A stretch of 14,940 nt of DNA, from positions 1-14,940 of the forward strand of contig JBFGNS010000107.1 of assembly GCA_041574955.1 (NCBI GenBank). Direction: 5' to 3'. The stretch comes from CALZJC01 sp041574955. Lineage in GTDB: Bacteria; Acidobacteriota; Thermoanaerobaculia; Multivoradales; JAHEKO01. The translations under genes and the position numbers were made by a program. This document shows positions 1 through 7,027 of this stretch, piece by piece. Position 1 is the stretch's first letter. Every line of letters begins with the position of its first letter. A model generated the notes under the pieces. The model had not been told where the DNA came from and ran no database searches. It worked only from the letters and a program-made list of their open reading frames with translations.

Positions 1-4
1 GATC

Positions 5-982
5 CTACTCGGCCGAGAACAGCTTGGCGCGCACCGCGGCGCGGTAGCGCGACGGGGTCTGGCTGGTCAGCCGGCGGAAGACGGTGGCGAAGTGCGCCGC
101 GTCCTCGTACCCCACCCGGGCGGCGACCTCGCCGATCGACAGGTTGGTCTTGCGCAGCAGCTCGGCGGCCTCGCCGACGCGCTGCTGCTGGAGGAACCGG
201 CCCGGCGTCGAGCCGGTGGCGCGCCGGAAGCGCCGGTTGAGCGAGCGGCGGCTGATGCCGAGACGGGTGGCCAGCCGCGCGAGGTCGAGCGGCGCCGCGG
301 CCCGCTCGCGCAGCCACTGTTGGGCCTCGGCCATCAGCTCGTCGGGCTGCGCGCTCGGCTCGCCGTCGAGGTAGGCCTGCTGGATCGCCGGCCGCCGGAT
401 CTCGGGTGAGAACTGGGCCTCGACCTGTCGCGCGATGGCGGTGCCGTAGAACCGCTCGACGAGGTGCGCGGTCAGGTCGGCGGTGGCGTTCAGGCTGCCG
501 GCGCAGTAGAGGTTGCCCGAGCGGGTGATGAGGTGGTGTCGCTTGAGCTCGACGCGCGGATAGCGGCGGGCGAAGTCGTCCAGCCGCGACCAGTGGGTGG
601 TGGCCGGCCGGCCGTCGAGAAGGCCGGCCTGGGCCAGCAGGTAGGTGCCGGTGCTGACGGCGCACAGCAGGGTCCCCTCGGCCGCCAGCCGCACCAGGGC
701 GGCGCAGGCGGCGGGCAGCGCGGCCGCCGGCTTGCGCCACGGCGGTGGGACGTAGAGCAGGTCGACGCCGGAGAGCTCTTCGAGCGCGTGGGTCGGCCTC
801 ACGCTGACCGCCGGCAGCCAGGCGGCCGGCCGGTCGTCGACGGCGGCCAGCAGGATCTCGAGCCGGGGTGGCGCGCGCTCGCGGACGCGCCACAGCTCGT
901 CGGCGGCGCGGAACATCTCGGCCGGGATGGCGAGGCCGGTGAGCAGTGCCCGGGCGTCGAGCAGGAAGGCGATGCGGAGCAT
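5..982 (-). CDS. AraC-family transcriptional regulator with N-terminal DJ-1/PfpI (GlxA/FtrA-like) domain
   Basis: Predicted cytoplasmic transcription factor of 325 residues. Residues 1-180 resemble the DJ-1/PfpI glutaminase-like fold seen in GlxA/FtrA-type regulators, including the typical LLDGRPATTHW stretch (about 121-131). Residues 215-320 form an AraC DNA-binding domain with two helix-turn-helix units (about 236-255 and 283-305), the second ending in the usual GYEDAAHFATVFRR pattern. The nucleophile-elbow position carries Ser (AVSTGTYLLA, Ser110) where enzymatic relatives have Cys, as expected for a sensor domain rather than an enzyme. I chose the ATG at 982 because homologous proteins start just before such a hydrophobic first strand; a TTG at 1003 would add seven residues, and neither has a clear ribosome binding site. 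It is divergent from fabY across 135 bp, so it may control fabY as well as itself. Ligand unknown. Confidence 0.9.
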   Translation of the reverse strand: MLRIAFLLDARALLTGLAIPAEMFRAADELWRVRERAPPRLEILLAAVDDRPAAWLPAVSVRPTHALEELSGVDLLYVPPPWRKPAAALPAACAALVRLAAEGTLLCAVSTGTYLLAQAGLLDGRPATTHWSRLDDFARRYPRVELKRHHLITRSGNLYCAGSLNATADLTAHLVERFYGTAIARQVEAQFSPEIRRPAIQQAYLDGEPSAQPDELMAEAQQWLRERAAAPLDLARLATRLGISRRSLNRRFRRATGSTPGRFLQQQRVGEAAELLRKTNLSIGEVAARVGYEDAAHFATVFRRLTSQTPSRYRAAVRAKLFSAE

Positions 983-1117
983 TGTGGCCAGATTACCGGG
1001 CAACCTGGCCGTTTAGCAAAGATCCCGTCCACTCCTCGTGCCTAGACTCGGGGCTACGGCAAGCCGCACCCGGGCTTGTGGCCCGCCCCGGCACCCGCAC
1101 CCCGAGGAGCTGCTCTC
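983..1117. promoter_or_regulatory. Divergent intergenic region between the AraC-type regulator and fabY
   Basis: This 135-bp spacer must hold the promoters of both divergent genes. On the plus strand a TAGACT box at 1043-1048 could be a fabY -10 element; no convincing -35 lies 16-18 bases upstream. An unusually AT-rich patch (TTTAGCAAA, 1012-1020) lies in the middle and could serve the minus-strand gene. I see no clear inverted repeat that would mark the regulator's own binding site. Confidence 0.4.
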
Positions 1118-2944
1118 ATGGACAGGATTCCCGTCATCGTGGGCTTCGGAGGCGTCAACGCCGCCGGCCGCACCTCAGGCCACCACGGCTACCGCCGCAC
1201 GGTGGTCGACGCTCTCGACGCCGAGCGCGCCGGCGCCATGTGGCGCAGCCTCGCCGGGTTGGTGGGCCGCCCGGGCACGCCGGACGCCGAGGGCATCGAC
1301 CGGCTGGCGGCCGACAGCCTGGTGCGCCGGATCGGCCCGCCGGCGTTCGACCCCGACCAGGCGGTGTGGAACCGGCGGGTGCGCCTGGCCAGCACCAACG
1401 GCGCCGTGCGGTTCGAGCTCAAGCGGCGGGACCTGCCCGACTTCCTGCCGCCCGGCTGGCGAGTCGAGGAGCGCAACGGGTCGCGGCTGACGGTGGCGAT
1501 CGACGAGCCGTGCGACTTCCTGGTGCCCGACCGGCGCGCCCTCGGCGTGCGCGCCGCCGGCATGCTGCCGAGCGGCTTCGACCCCGAGGCGCTGTATGCG
1601 GCGCGCAGCCATCCGCGTGCGCTGCAGCTGACGGTGTGGGGCGCCAGCGACGCGCTCGGCAGCGTCGGCCTCGATTGGAGCGAGGTGGTGGCCGCCATCG
1701 CGCCGCACGAGCTCGCCACCTACGCCGGCAGCGCCCTGACCCAGCCCGACGAGAACGGCAACGGCGGGCTGTTCACCAACCGCCACCAGGGCAAGCGGAT
1801 CACCTCCAAGCAGCTCGCCATGGGCCTCGGCGAGATGGCGGCCGACTTCGCCAACGCCTACGTGCTCGGCAGCATCGGCCAGACCGGCCACAACATGGGT
1901 GCCTGCGCCACCTTCCTCTACAACCTGCGGCTGGCGGTGCAGGACCTGCGCGAGGGCCGCGCGCGGGTGGCGCTGGTCGGCGGGGTGGAGACGCCGCTGG
2001 TGCCCGAGGTGGTGGAGGGGCTGGCGACCATGGGGGCGCTCGCCACCGACGCCGCGCTGCTCAAGATCGAGGGCAGGGCCGACGACCAGGAGCCCGACCA
2101 CCGGCGCGCCTGCCGGCCGTTCGGCGACAACGCCGGCTTCGTGGTGGGCGAGGGCGCGCAGTTCCTGCTGCTGATGGACGGCGCGCTGGCGCTCGAGCTG
2201 GGCGCCGACATCCACGGCGGGGTGGGCGAGGTGTTCGTGCACGCCGACGGGCACAAGAAGTCGATCTCGTCGCCCGGCGTGGGCAACTACGTCACCGTCG
2301 CGCGCGCAGTGGCTGACGCCTGCCGAGCGCTGGGGGACGACGCCGTCCGCCGCCGCAGCTTCGTCCACGCCCACGGCACCGGAACGCCGCAGAACCGCAC
2401 CAGCGAGTCGGCGATCCTCGACGCGGTGGCGGCGGCGTTCGACATCGACGAGTGGCCGGTGGCCGCGATCAAGTGCTACGTCGGTCACACCATGGCGGGC
2501 GCCGGCGGCGACCAGATCGCCTCGGCGCTCGGCACCTGGAGCCACGGCATCGTGCCCGGGATCCCGACCATCGACGCCGTCGCCGACGACGTGGTGGCCG
2601 GCCGCCTGCTCATCTCGCGCGGCCACCACCGGCGCGAGACCGGCGCCTTCGACGTGGCGTTCGTCAACTCCAAGGGTTTCGGCGGCAACAACGCCACCGG
2701 TTGGGTGACGGCGCCGCACGTCGTGGAGCGCCAGCTCGCCGCGGCCGCCGGCGAGGCGGCGATGGCCGACTGGCGGCGGCGGGTCGAGGCGACCCGCGAG
2801 CGGGCGGCCGAGCACGACCGCGCGGCGAGCGCCGGCGAGGCGCCGGTGGTCTACAAGTTCGATCACGAGGTGCGCGACGAGCGGCACGTCAAGGTCTACC
2901 GCGACCGCCTCGAGATCGAGGGCGTCGGCTCGATCCGGCTTTGA
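1118..2944 (+). CDS. fabY: Beta-ketoacyl-ACP synthase, FabY type
   Basis: Condensing enzyme of fatty acid synthesis, 608 residues, cytoplasmic. It matches, as I remember the family, the long KAS protein FabY of Pseudomonas aeruginosa, which starts fatty acid synthesis there by condensing acetyl-CoA with malonyl-ACP. The N-terminus PVIVGFGGVNAAGR and the end-region SKGFGGNNATG are close matches. The thiolase-fold triad is visible: nucleophile Cys263 in GACATFLYNL, His419 in VHAHGTGT and His457 in IKCYVGHTMAG. About 600 residues is normal for FabY and far longer than FabB/FabF (about 410). The ATG at 1118 is preceded by GAGGAGC at 1104-1110, a good ribosome binding site, so the in-frame ATG at 1076 is unlikely. 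It stands alone, divergent from the AraC-type regulator. A stand-alone KAS for another acyl product is the alternative. Confidence 0.9.
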   Translation: MDRIPVIVGFGGVNAAGRTSGHHGYRRTVVDALDAERAGAMWRSLAGLVGRPGTPDAEGIDRLAADSLVRRIGPPAFDPDQAVWNRRVRLASTNGAVRFELKRRDLPDFLPPGWRVEERNGSRLTVAIDEPCDFLVPDRRALGVRAAGMLPSGFDPEALYAARSHPRALQLTVWGASDALGSVGLDWSEVVAAIAPHELATYAGSALTQPDENGNGGLFTNRHQGKRITSKQLAMGLGEMAADFANAYVLGSIGQTGHNMGACATFLYNLRLAVQDLREGRARVALVGGVETPLVPEVVEGLATMGALATDAALLKIEGRADDQEPDHRRACRPFGDNAGFVVGEGAQFLLLMDGALALELGADIHGGVGEVFVHADGHKKSISSPGVGNYVTVARAVADACRALGDDAVRRRSFVHAHGTGTPQNRTSESAILDAVAAAFDIDEWPVAAIKCYVGHTMAGAGGDQIASALGTWSHGIVPGIPTIDAVADDVVAGRLLISRGHHRRETGAFDVAFVNSKGFGGNNATGWVTAPHVVERQLAAAAGEAAMADWRRRVEATRERAAEHDRAASAGEAPVVYKFDHEVRDERHVKVYRDRLEIEGVGSIRL

Positions 2945-2994
2945 TCCGCGGACGCCGGGCTGCGCCCTGAGCGGTGGAGCCGCCGGCGCGGGCG

Positions 2995-3015
2995 CTGGCC
3001 GCGCGGAGCGGCCAG
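2995..3015 (+). terminator. Small GC hairpin downstream of fabY
   Basis: CTGGCCG (2995-3001) and CGGCCAG (3009-3015) form a perfect 7-bp stem with a 7-base loop, 50 bp after the fabY stop. There is no T-run after it, so intrinsic termination is only a possibility. Confidence 0.3.
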
Positions 3016-3023
3016 GCGGTGGG

Positions 3024-3044
3024 AAGGCCCGCTGGTCGGGCCTT
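3024..3044. terminator. Terminator-like hairpin between fabY and padR
   Basis: AAGGCCCG (3024-3031) and CGGGCCTT (3037-3044) make a perfect 8-bp stem with a CTGGT loop. The A and T pairs at its base resemble a bidirectional terminator. Its right arm runs into the TTGACA -35 of the padR promoter at 3043, so it could also insulate that promoter from fabY read-through. No long T-run follows. Confidence 0.4.
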
Positions 3045-3070
3045 GACAGCTACTACGCATGACGTAATAG
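3043..3070 (+). promoter_or_regulatory. Sigma70-like promoter of padR
   Basis: A perfect TTGACA -35 (3043-3048), a 16-bp spacer and a TAATAG -10 (3065-3070) lie 33 bp before the padR start. This is the best housekeeping-type promoter in the window and one of its few AT-rich spots. The predicted transcript start is near 3077, which gives a leader of roughly 25 nt with a weak CGGAG at 3088-3092. The -10 lies inside the inverted repeat described separately. Confidence 0.75.
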
Positions 3071-3087
3071 TACGTCGTGCGTAGTAG
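3050..3087. promoter_or_regulatory. 38-bp inverted repeat, probable PadR operator
   Basis: The left arm CTACTACGCATGACGTA (3050-3066) and right arm TACGTCGTGCGTAGTAG (3071-3087) are reverse complements at 16 of 17 positions, around a 4-bp centre ATAG. The repeat covers the promoter spacer, the -10 and the start site, so a bound dimer or pair of dimers would block RNA polymerase. PadR-family repressors commonly bind inverted repeats over their own promoter; assigning this one to the adjacent PadR is inference from position. Confidence 0.8.
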
Positions 3088-3102
3088 CGGAGCGCCCGCC
3101 CC

Positions 3103-3432
3103 ATGAAACGCCCGAGCAGCCAGGGACTCGACGAGTTCGGCCGGTTCACCGAGCCGGCGGTGCTGATCCTCATCAGCCTGGCCGGCGGTCCCAAGCACGG
3201 CTACGCGATCACCGCCGACATCGAGCGGGTGGCGGGCTTTCGTCCGGGTCCCGGGACGCTGTACGGCGCCATCGCGCGGCTCGAGTCGCGCGGCCTGATC
3301 GAGCCGCTGCCGAGCGACGACCGGCGCAACCCGTACCGCCTGACACCGCTCGGCCGCGAGGCGCTGAGCGTGCGCCTGGCGGCGCTCGAGGCGGTGACCC
3401 GAGCCGGCCAGCGGAGGCTGGCGCGCGCGTGA
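3103..3432 (+). CDS. PadR-family transcriptional regulator
   Basis: Cytoplasmic DNA-binding protein of 109 residues, the typical size for short PadR proteins made of one winged helix plus a dimerising C-terminal helix. The family signature is clear: an N-terminal helix ending in ILISLAGGPKHGYAI (about 24-38), the GTLYGAIARLESRGLI recognition region (about 51-66) and the wing DDRRNPYRLTPLGREAL (about 72-88), followed by a final helix. PadR proteins are usually repressors released by a small molecule; no ligand can be read here. Its promoter contains a large inverted repeat, so autorepression is likely. The stop overlaps the start of the next gene by four bases (GTGA), so the two are co-transcribed and probably translationally coupled. 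Confidence 0.92.
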   Translation: MKRPSSQGLDEFGRFTEPAVLILISLAGGPKHGYAITADIERVAGFRPGPGTLYGAIARLESRGLIEPLPSDDRRNPYRLTPLGREALSVRLAALEAVTRAGQRRLARA

Positions 3433-3926
3433 GCTGGCTGCTGCGGCTCTACCCGAGCGCCTGGCGGCGCCGCTACGGCGACGAGATGGCCGCGCTGCTG
3501 GCCGGCGAGCGCCGCTCGCCGCGCCTGGTGCTCGACCTGGTGGCGGGCGCGATCGACGCGCGGCTCAACCCACAGCTGACTCCCGGCTCGGTGCCGGAAG
3601 AAGGAGACACGAGCATGAGGAGCCTTCTGGTTTCCTGCCACAGAAGCAGCTTCACCCACGCCGAGATGCGAGCCAGCGCGCTGTGGATGATCGGCGCCGC
3701 GGCCGGCCTGCCCACCCTGGCGATGGTGCTGAGGACGCTGCTCGACGACCGCACGCTGTCGGATGCCCTGCTCTACGGCTCGTTCCCGATGGCCCTGATC
3801 CTGGCCAGCCAGGCCAGCTTGCTGCGCCCCTACTCGCGCGCCGCGCGGATCGTCATCGTGGTCGCGGCGCTGTCGGTCACCTATCTGTTCTTTGTCGGCA
3901 TCACGCTGCTGAGCGAGATCATCTGA
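3429..3926 (+). CDS. Small membrane protein co-transcribed with padR
   Basis: Unrecognised family, 165 residues. The N-terminus (LLRLYPSAWRRRYGDEMAAL, residues 4-23) is a soluble amphipathic segment of a kind I associate with proteins encoded beside PadR regulators, and it resembles the N-terminal prefix of some permeases. A soluble linker follows to about residue 80, then three likely membrane helices (about 83-104, 111-131 and 139-163). The GTG start overlaps the padR stop (GTGA). No catalytic motif is visible, and no ATPase or permease partner lies beside it, unlike the PadR-ABC arrangement. It is probably the regulated effector or an accessory membrane component of the PadR unit; its function is unknown. 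Confidence 0.8.
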   Translation: MSWLLRLYPSAWRRRYGDEMAALLAGERRSPRLVLDLVAGAIDARLNPQLTPGSVPEEGDTSMRSLLVSCHRSSFTHAEMRASALWMIGAAAGLPTLAMVLRTLLDDRTLSDALLYGSFPMALILASQASLLRPYSRAARIVIVVAALSVTYLFFVGITLLSEII

Positions 3927-3957
3927 GGTCGGTGACAGGATACTCGTCGCCGCCGCG

Positions 3958-6252
3958 ATGAGTGCCGTCACCAACACCCCACGCCGCCGCCTGCGCGGTT
4001 GCCTGTTCCGGCTGACGGTGGCCCTGGTGCCGCCGCTGGTGCTGCTGGGCGCGCTCGAGGCCGGTCTGCGGATGGCCGGCTGGGGGGCGCCGTCGGGTTT
4101 CTTGATTCCGCTCGCGGGCGGCGAGCGGCTGGCCACCAACCCGCGTTTCGGGGAGCGCTTCTTCCCCGCCGCTCTGGCGCGCGAGCCGGTGGCACAGGAG
4201 CTGGTGCGCGATCCGCGGCCGGCCACCGTCCGGCTCGCCGTGGTCGGCGGCTCGGCGGCGATGGGCACGCCCGAGCCGGCGTTCGGCTTCGGACGGGTGC
4301 TGGTGGCGATGCTCGAGGAGCGCCATCCCGAGCGGCGGTTCGAGCTGGTCAACGCGGCCATGGCGGCGATCGACTCGCGGGTGGTGCGCGAGGTCGTCGG
4401 CGAGCTGGCGCCGCTCGCTCCGGACCTGGTGCTGGTCTATGCCGGCAACAACGAGCTGGTCGGCCCGTTCGGCCCCGGCAGCTTCGGCGACGGCCTGCCG
4501 CCCGAGCCGCTGGTCCGCGCCCGGCTCACCCTCGGCCGGCTGCGCGTCAGCCAGCTCGTGCGGCGGCTGGCGGCGCCGCTGCGCCGCCGGCACGGCCCGG
4601 CCGGCTGGCGCGGCATGGAGAGCTTCCTCGACCGCCGGCTGGCGGAGGACGATCCGCTCCTGGCGGCGGTCCGCCGGCGGTTCGCCGCCAACCTCGAGGC
4701 GGTGGTGGCGGCGGCGCGGCGCGGCGGCGCCCGGGCGGTGCTGTCGACCGTCGCCGTCAACCTGCGCGACAGCCCGCCGTTCGCCTCTCTCAACCGTGAG
4801 GGGCTGGGCGACGCCGGCCGCCGGCGGTGGCAGGCGCAAGTCGATCGCGCCGCCGCGGCGCACGCCGAAGGCGATCCCGCGGCGGCGGTGACGCTCTTCG
4901 ACCAGGCGGCGGCGATCGACGATCGCCACGCCGGGCTCCACTACCGGCGCGGCCGGGCGCTGCTGGCGGCCGGCCGGCCGGCGGAAGCCGCCGCCGCCCT
5001 GGCTCTGGCGCGCGACCTCGACGCGCTGCGGTTCCGCGCCGACTCGGCGACCAACGCCGCGCTACGCGAGGTGGCGGCGAAGCTCGACACCCCGCTGGTC
5101 GACGCCGAACGGCTGCTGGCCGCCGCCCCCGAGTCGGCCGGCGGCGTGCCGGGCGGCGAGCTGTTCTGGGAGCACGTCCATCTGCGGCTCGCCGGCAGCT
5201 ACCGGCTGGCCGCGGCCTTCCTGCCGGTCGTCGAGCGCCGGCTCGACCTGCCGGTGGGAGCGGCGCCGCCGCTCGCGGCGGTCGCGGCGCGGCTCGGCCG
5301 CACCGCCTTCGACCGGCACGCGGAGGCGGCGGCGATCTACGAGCTGGTCCGCCGGCCGCCGTTCACCGGCCAGCAAGGCCACCGCCGGCGGCTGCTGGCG
5401 CTGCGCCGCGAGGCGAGCGAACTGGTGCTGGTGGCGCGGCGCGGGCGCGCTGCCGACGCCGCCCGGCTGGAGGCGGCGCTGGCCCGCCGGCCCGACGACC
5501 TGCACCTGGCCGAGCGGCGGGCGGCGTTTCTCGAGGCCGCCGGCCGCCCGGCCGAGGCCGCCGCCGAGTGGCGCCGGCTGGTCGCCCGGCTGCCGCACCA
5601 CGAGGGGTGGCGGACGCGGCTGGCGTTCGCCCTCGCCGACGCCGGCCGCCCGGGCGAAGCCGAGTCCGAGCTCCGGCGGGTGGCGGCGGGCGGCCGGGCG
5701 CGGCCCGACGCGCTGGTCAACCTCGCCCTGGTGGTGACGCGCCGCGGTCGTGCTGGTGACGCGGAGAAGCTCCTGCGCGAGGCGCGCGAGCGCGACCCCT
5801 GGCACCAGGGCGCCGCCGTCAACCTGGCCCGGCTGCTCGAGAAGGGCGGTCGCGCCGGCGAGGCGCGCGAGCTGCTCGCCCGGCTGGTGGCCGAGCACCC
5901 CTCGCCGCTCGCCGCGCGCACCGCGCTGGCCGAGCTGCTGGACCGGCAAGGGCGGCTCGAGGAGGCGGTCGCCGCCTATCATGCGGCGCTCGCCGAGGAT
6001 CCGTTCGAGCCGCGGCTACTCAACAACCTCGGCTACGCGGCCGAGCGGCTGGGCCGCCGGGGAGAGGCGGCGCGCCGCTACCGGCAGGCGCTCGCCGCCG
6101 ACCCGGGCCTGGCGCTGGCCCACTTCAACCTGGCCGACCTGGCGCTCGCCGGCGGCGAGCGCGAGCTCGCCGCCCGCCACTACCGCGCCGGCCTGGCGCT
6201 CGCGCCCGGCAACGAGCAGGCCGCCCGCAACCTGGCGCTGGCCGAGAACTAG
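3958..6252 (+). CDS. Membrane-anchored SGNH/GDSL-like hydrolase with TPR repeats
   Basis: A 764-residue protein with an N-terminal membrane helix (about 15-40), so the rest is probably periplasmic. An SGNH fold follows: block I VVGGSAAMG with nucleophile Ser99, block II NAAMAAIDS (132-140), block III GNNEL (163-167), and the last block WEHVH with Glu405 and His408 in the Asp-x-x-His position. A TPR-like stretch (about 292-355) sits between blocks III and V, and residues 430-764 are a run of TPR helical repeats (for example 674-755). SGNH enzymes cleave or transfer ester groups; TPRs bind proteins. A role on an envelope polymer or lipoprotein is inferred only. The ATG at 3958 lacks a good ribosome binding site. 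It follows the PadR unit by 31 bp and ends 3 bp from the convergent PilZ gene. Confidence 0.85.
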   Translation: MSAVTNTPRRRLRGCLFRLTVALVPPLVLLGALEAGLRMAGWGAPSGFLIPLAGGERLATNPRFGERFFPAALAREPVAQELVRDPRPATVRLAVVGGSAAMGTPEPAFGFGRVLVAMLEERHPERRFELVNAAMAAIDSRVVREVVGELAPLAPDLVLVYAGNNELVGPFGPGSFGDGLPPEPLVRARLTLGRLRVSQLVRRLAAPLRRRHGPAGWRGMESFLDRRLAEDDPLLAAVRRRFAANLEAVVAAARRGGARAVLSTVAVNLRDSPPFASLNREGLGDAGRRRWQAQVDRAAAAHAEGDPAAAVTLFDQAAAIDDRHAGLHYRRGRALLAAGRPAEAAAALALARDLDALRFRADSATNAALREVAAKLDTPLVDAERLLAAAPESAGGVPGGELFWEHVHLRLAGSYRLAAAFLPVVERRLDLPVGAAPPLAAVAARLGRTAFDRHAEAAAIYELVRRPPFTGQQGHRRRLLALRREASELVLVARRGRAADAARLEAALARRPDDLHLAERRAAFLEAAGRPAEAAAEWRRLVARLPHHEGWRTRLAFALADAGRPGEAESELRRVAAGGRARPDALVNLALVVTRRGRAGDAEKLLREARERDPWHQGAAVNLARLLEKGGRAGEARELLARLVAEHPSPLAARTALAELLDRQGRLEEAVAAYHAALAEDPFEPRLLNNLGYAAERLGRRGEAARRYRQALAADPGLALAHFNLADLALAGGERELAARHYRAGLALAPGNEQAARNLALAEN

Positions 6253-6255
6253 CGC

Positions 6256-6690
6256 TCAAGCACCGATGGCGGTGCCGCTGGCCAGCTCGAGCAGGCGGGG
6301 CCAGCCGGCCAGGTCGTAGTCCGGCAGCAGCTCGACGCCGGTGTGGAACAGCTCGAGCGGGCCGGCCACGGTGTCCTCGATCCGGTGCAGACGGCTCCAA
6401 ACGACCCGGCCGCGCAGCCGGAAGAACCGCGCCCGGTGGCGCAGGCGGAAGGTGAACTCACCGCCGGCCGGCAGCCGGGAGGGCGACTCGAGGCGCAGAC
6501 CGCCCTCGCTGGCATCGATCACCCAGCCGTAGAGCGGCGACTCGACCTGCATCTGGCGCAGACCGACCCGGCCGTGGCGTCGCTGGCGCTCCGGCGCCAG
6601 GCGGACGCCGCCGTCGGGGGCCTGCGTTGGGCCGGCAAGCTGGCGGACCAGCCAGTTGGAGGGGGCGGTGGGCGATAGGACCGGTTTCAT
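6256..6690 (-). CDS. PilZ-domain protein (probable c-di-GMP receptor)
   Basis: A 144-residue protein made mostly of one PilZ domain (about 35-125). Both c-di-GMP-binding motifs are present: RxxxR (Arg37-Arg41 in RRHGR) and DxSxxG (Asp59, Ser61 and Gly64 in DASEGG). It probably acts as a cytoplasmic c-di-GMP sensor controlling a partner by contact; no diguanylate cyclase or phosphodiesterase gene is nearby, so the target is unknown. Two ATGs lie in tandem at 6693 and 6690. GAGGAG just upstream (6697-6702) is only two bases from the first but five from the second, so I chose 6690. It is convergent with the SGNH-TPR gene, with 3 bp between stops and no room for separate terminators. Confidence 0.88.
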   Translation of the reverse strand: MKPVLSPTAPSNWLVRQLAGPTQAPDGGVRLAPERQRRHGRVGLRQMQVESPLYGWVIDASEGGLRLESPSRLPAGGEFTFRLRHRARFFRLRGRVVWSRLHRIEDTVAGPLELFHTGVELLPDYDLAGWPRLLELASGTAIGA

Positions 6691-6693
6691 CAT

Positions 6694-7027
6694 GGCTCCT
6701 CGTTCGTCCTCCAGGCCGTTCCTCGGCGTCAGAGAGTCGCAAGGGGCGTGCCACCGATCGTCCGCCGGCCGCGCCGGAAGGCGCCGGCCGCGTGCCCGTC
6801 CTGCCGGCCGTCCGAAAGCGCCTTTGCGACGGGAGATCTCGCCGGTTCGCCGGCCTGTGCAGGCGCCGGGGGCGCGGGCCGGCGGCGCGGCCGCCGGTGT
6901 CCCCGGGTGCGGAACGCGTCGCCCTCCATCCGCCGGAACTCCCGGCGGGAGCGGACGCTCCGGGCCGAAAAAACGGCGGCACCCGGACCGGCTGGCGCCG
7001 GCTCGCGATAGCTGGTATTCCTGCGGG
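6694..7027. other. Non-coding divergent region between the PilZ and ankyrin genes
   Basis: About 330 bp with no convincing gene; open frames crossing it are low-complexity Pro/Arg/Ala-rich read-through of neighbours. It must contain both divergent promoters, but I find no clear -35/-10 pair. On the right it has nested inverted repeats: CCGGA (6933-6937) with TCCGG (6959-6963) enclosing CTCCC/GGGAG (6939-6943/6947-6951), then GCCG-A6-CGGC. These could form RNA structure in the leader of the ankyrin gene, but chance pairing is common at this GC content. Confidence 0.45.

Noticed and set aside
464..1045. Long plus-strand open frame opposite the AraC-type regulator
   Set aside because: It is a GC-driven shadow of a gene with clear domain motifs; its translation is low-complexity and it has no plausible start context.
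6730..6900. Minus-strand string resembling parts of a c-di-GMP-I (GEMM) riboswitch (GCACAGG, later GTCGCAAAGG) upstream of the PilZ gene
   Set aside because: The second-helix consensus with the tetraloop receptor and the GGTTRCC-type end is missing, and the stems do not pair in the GEMM arrangement. It is probably coincidence.
6964..6977. GCCG-A6-CGGC as an intrinsic terminator
   Set aside because: The homopolymer is in the loop, not after the stem, and no gene ends nearby on either strand.
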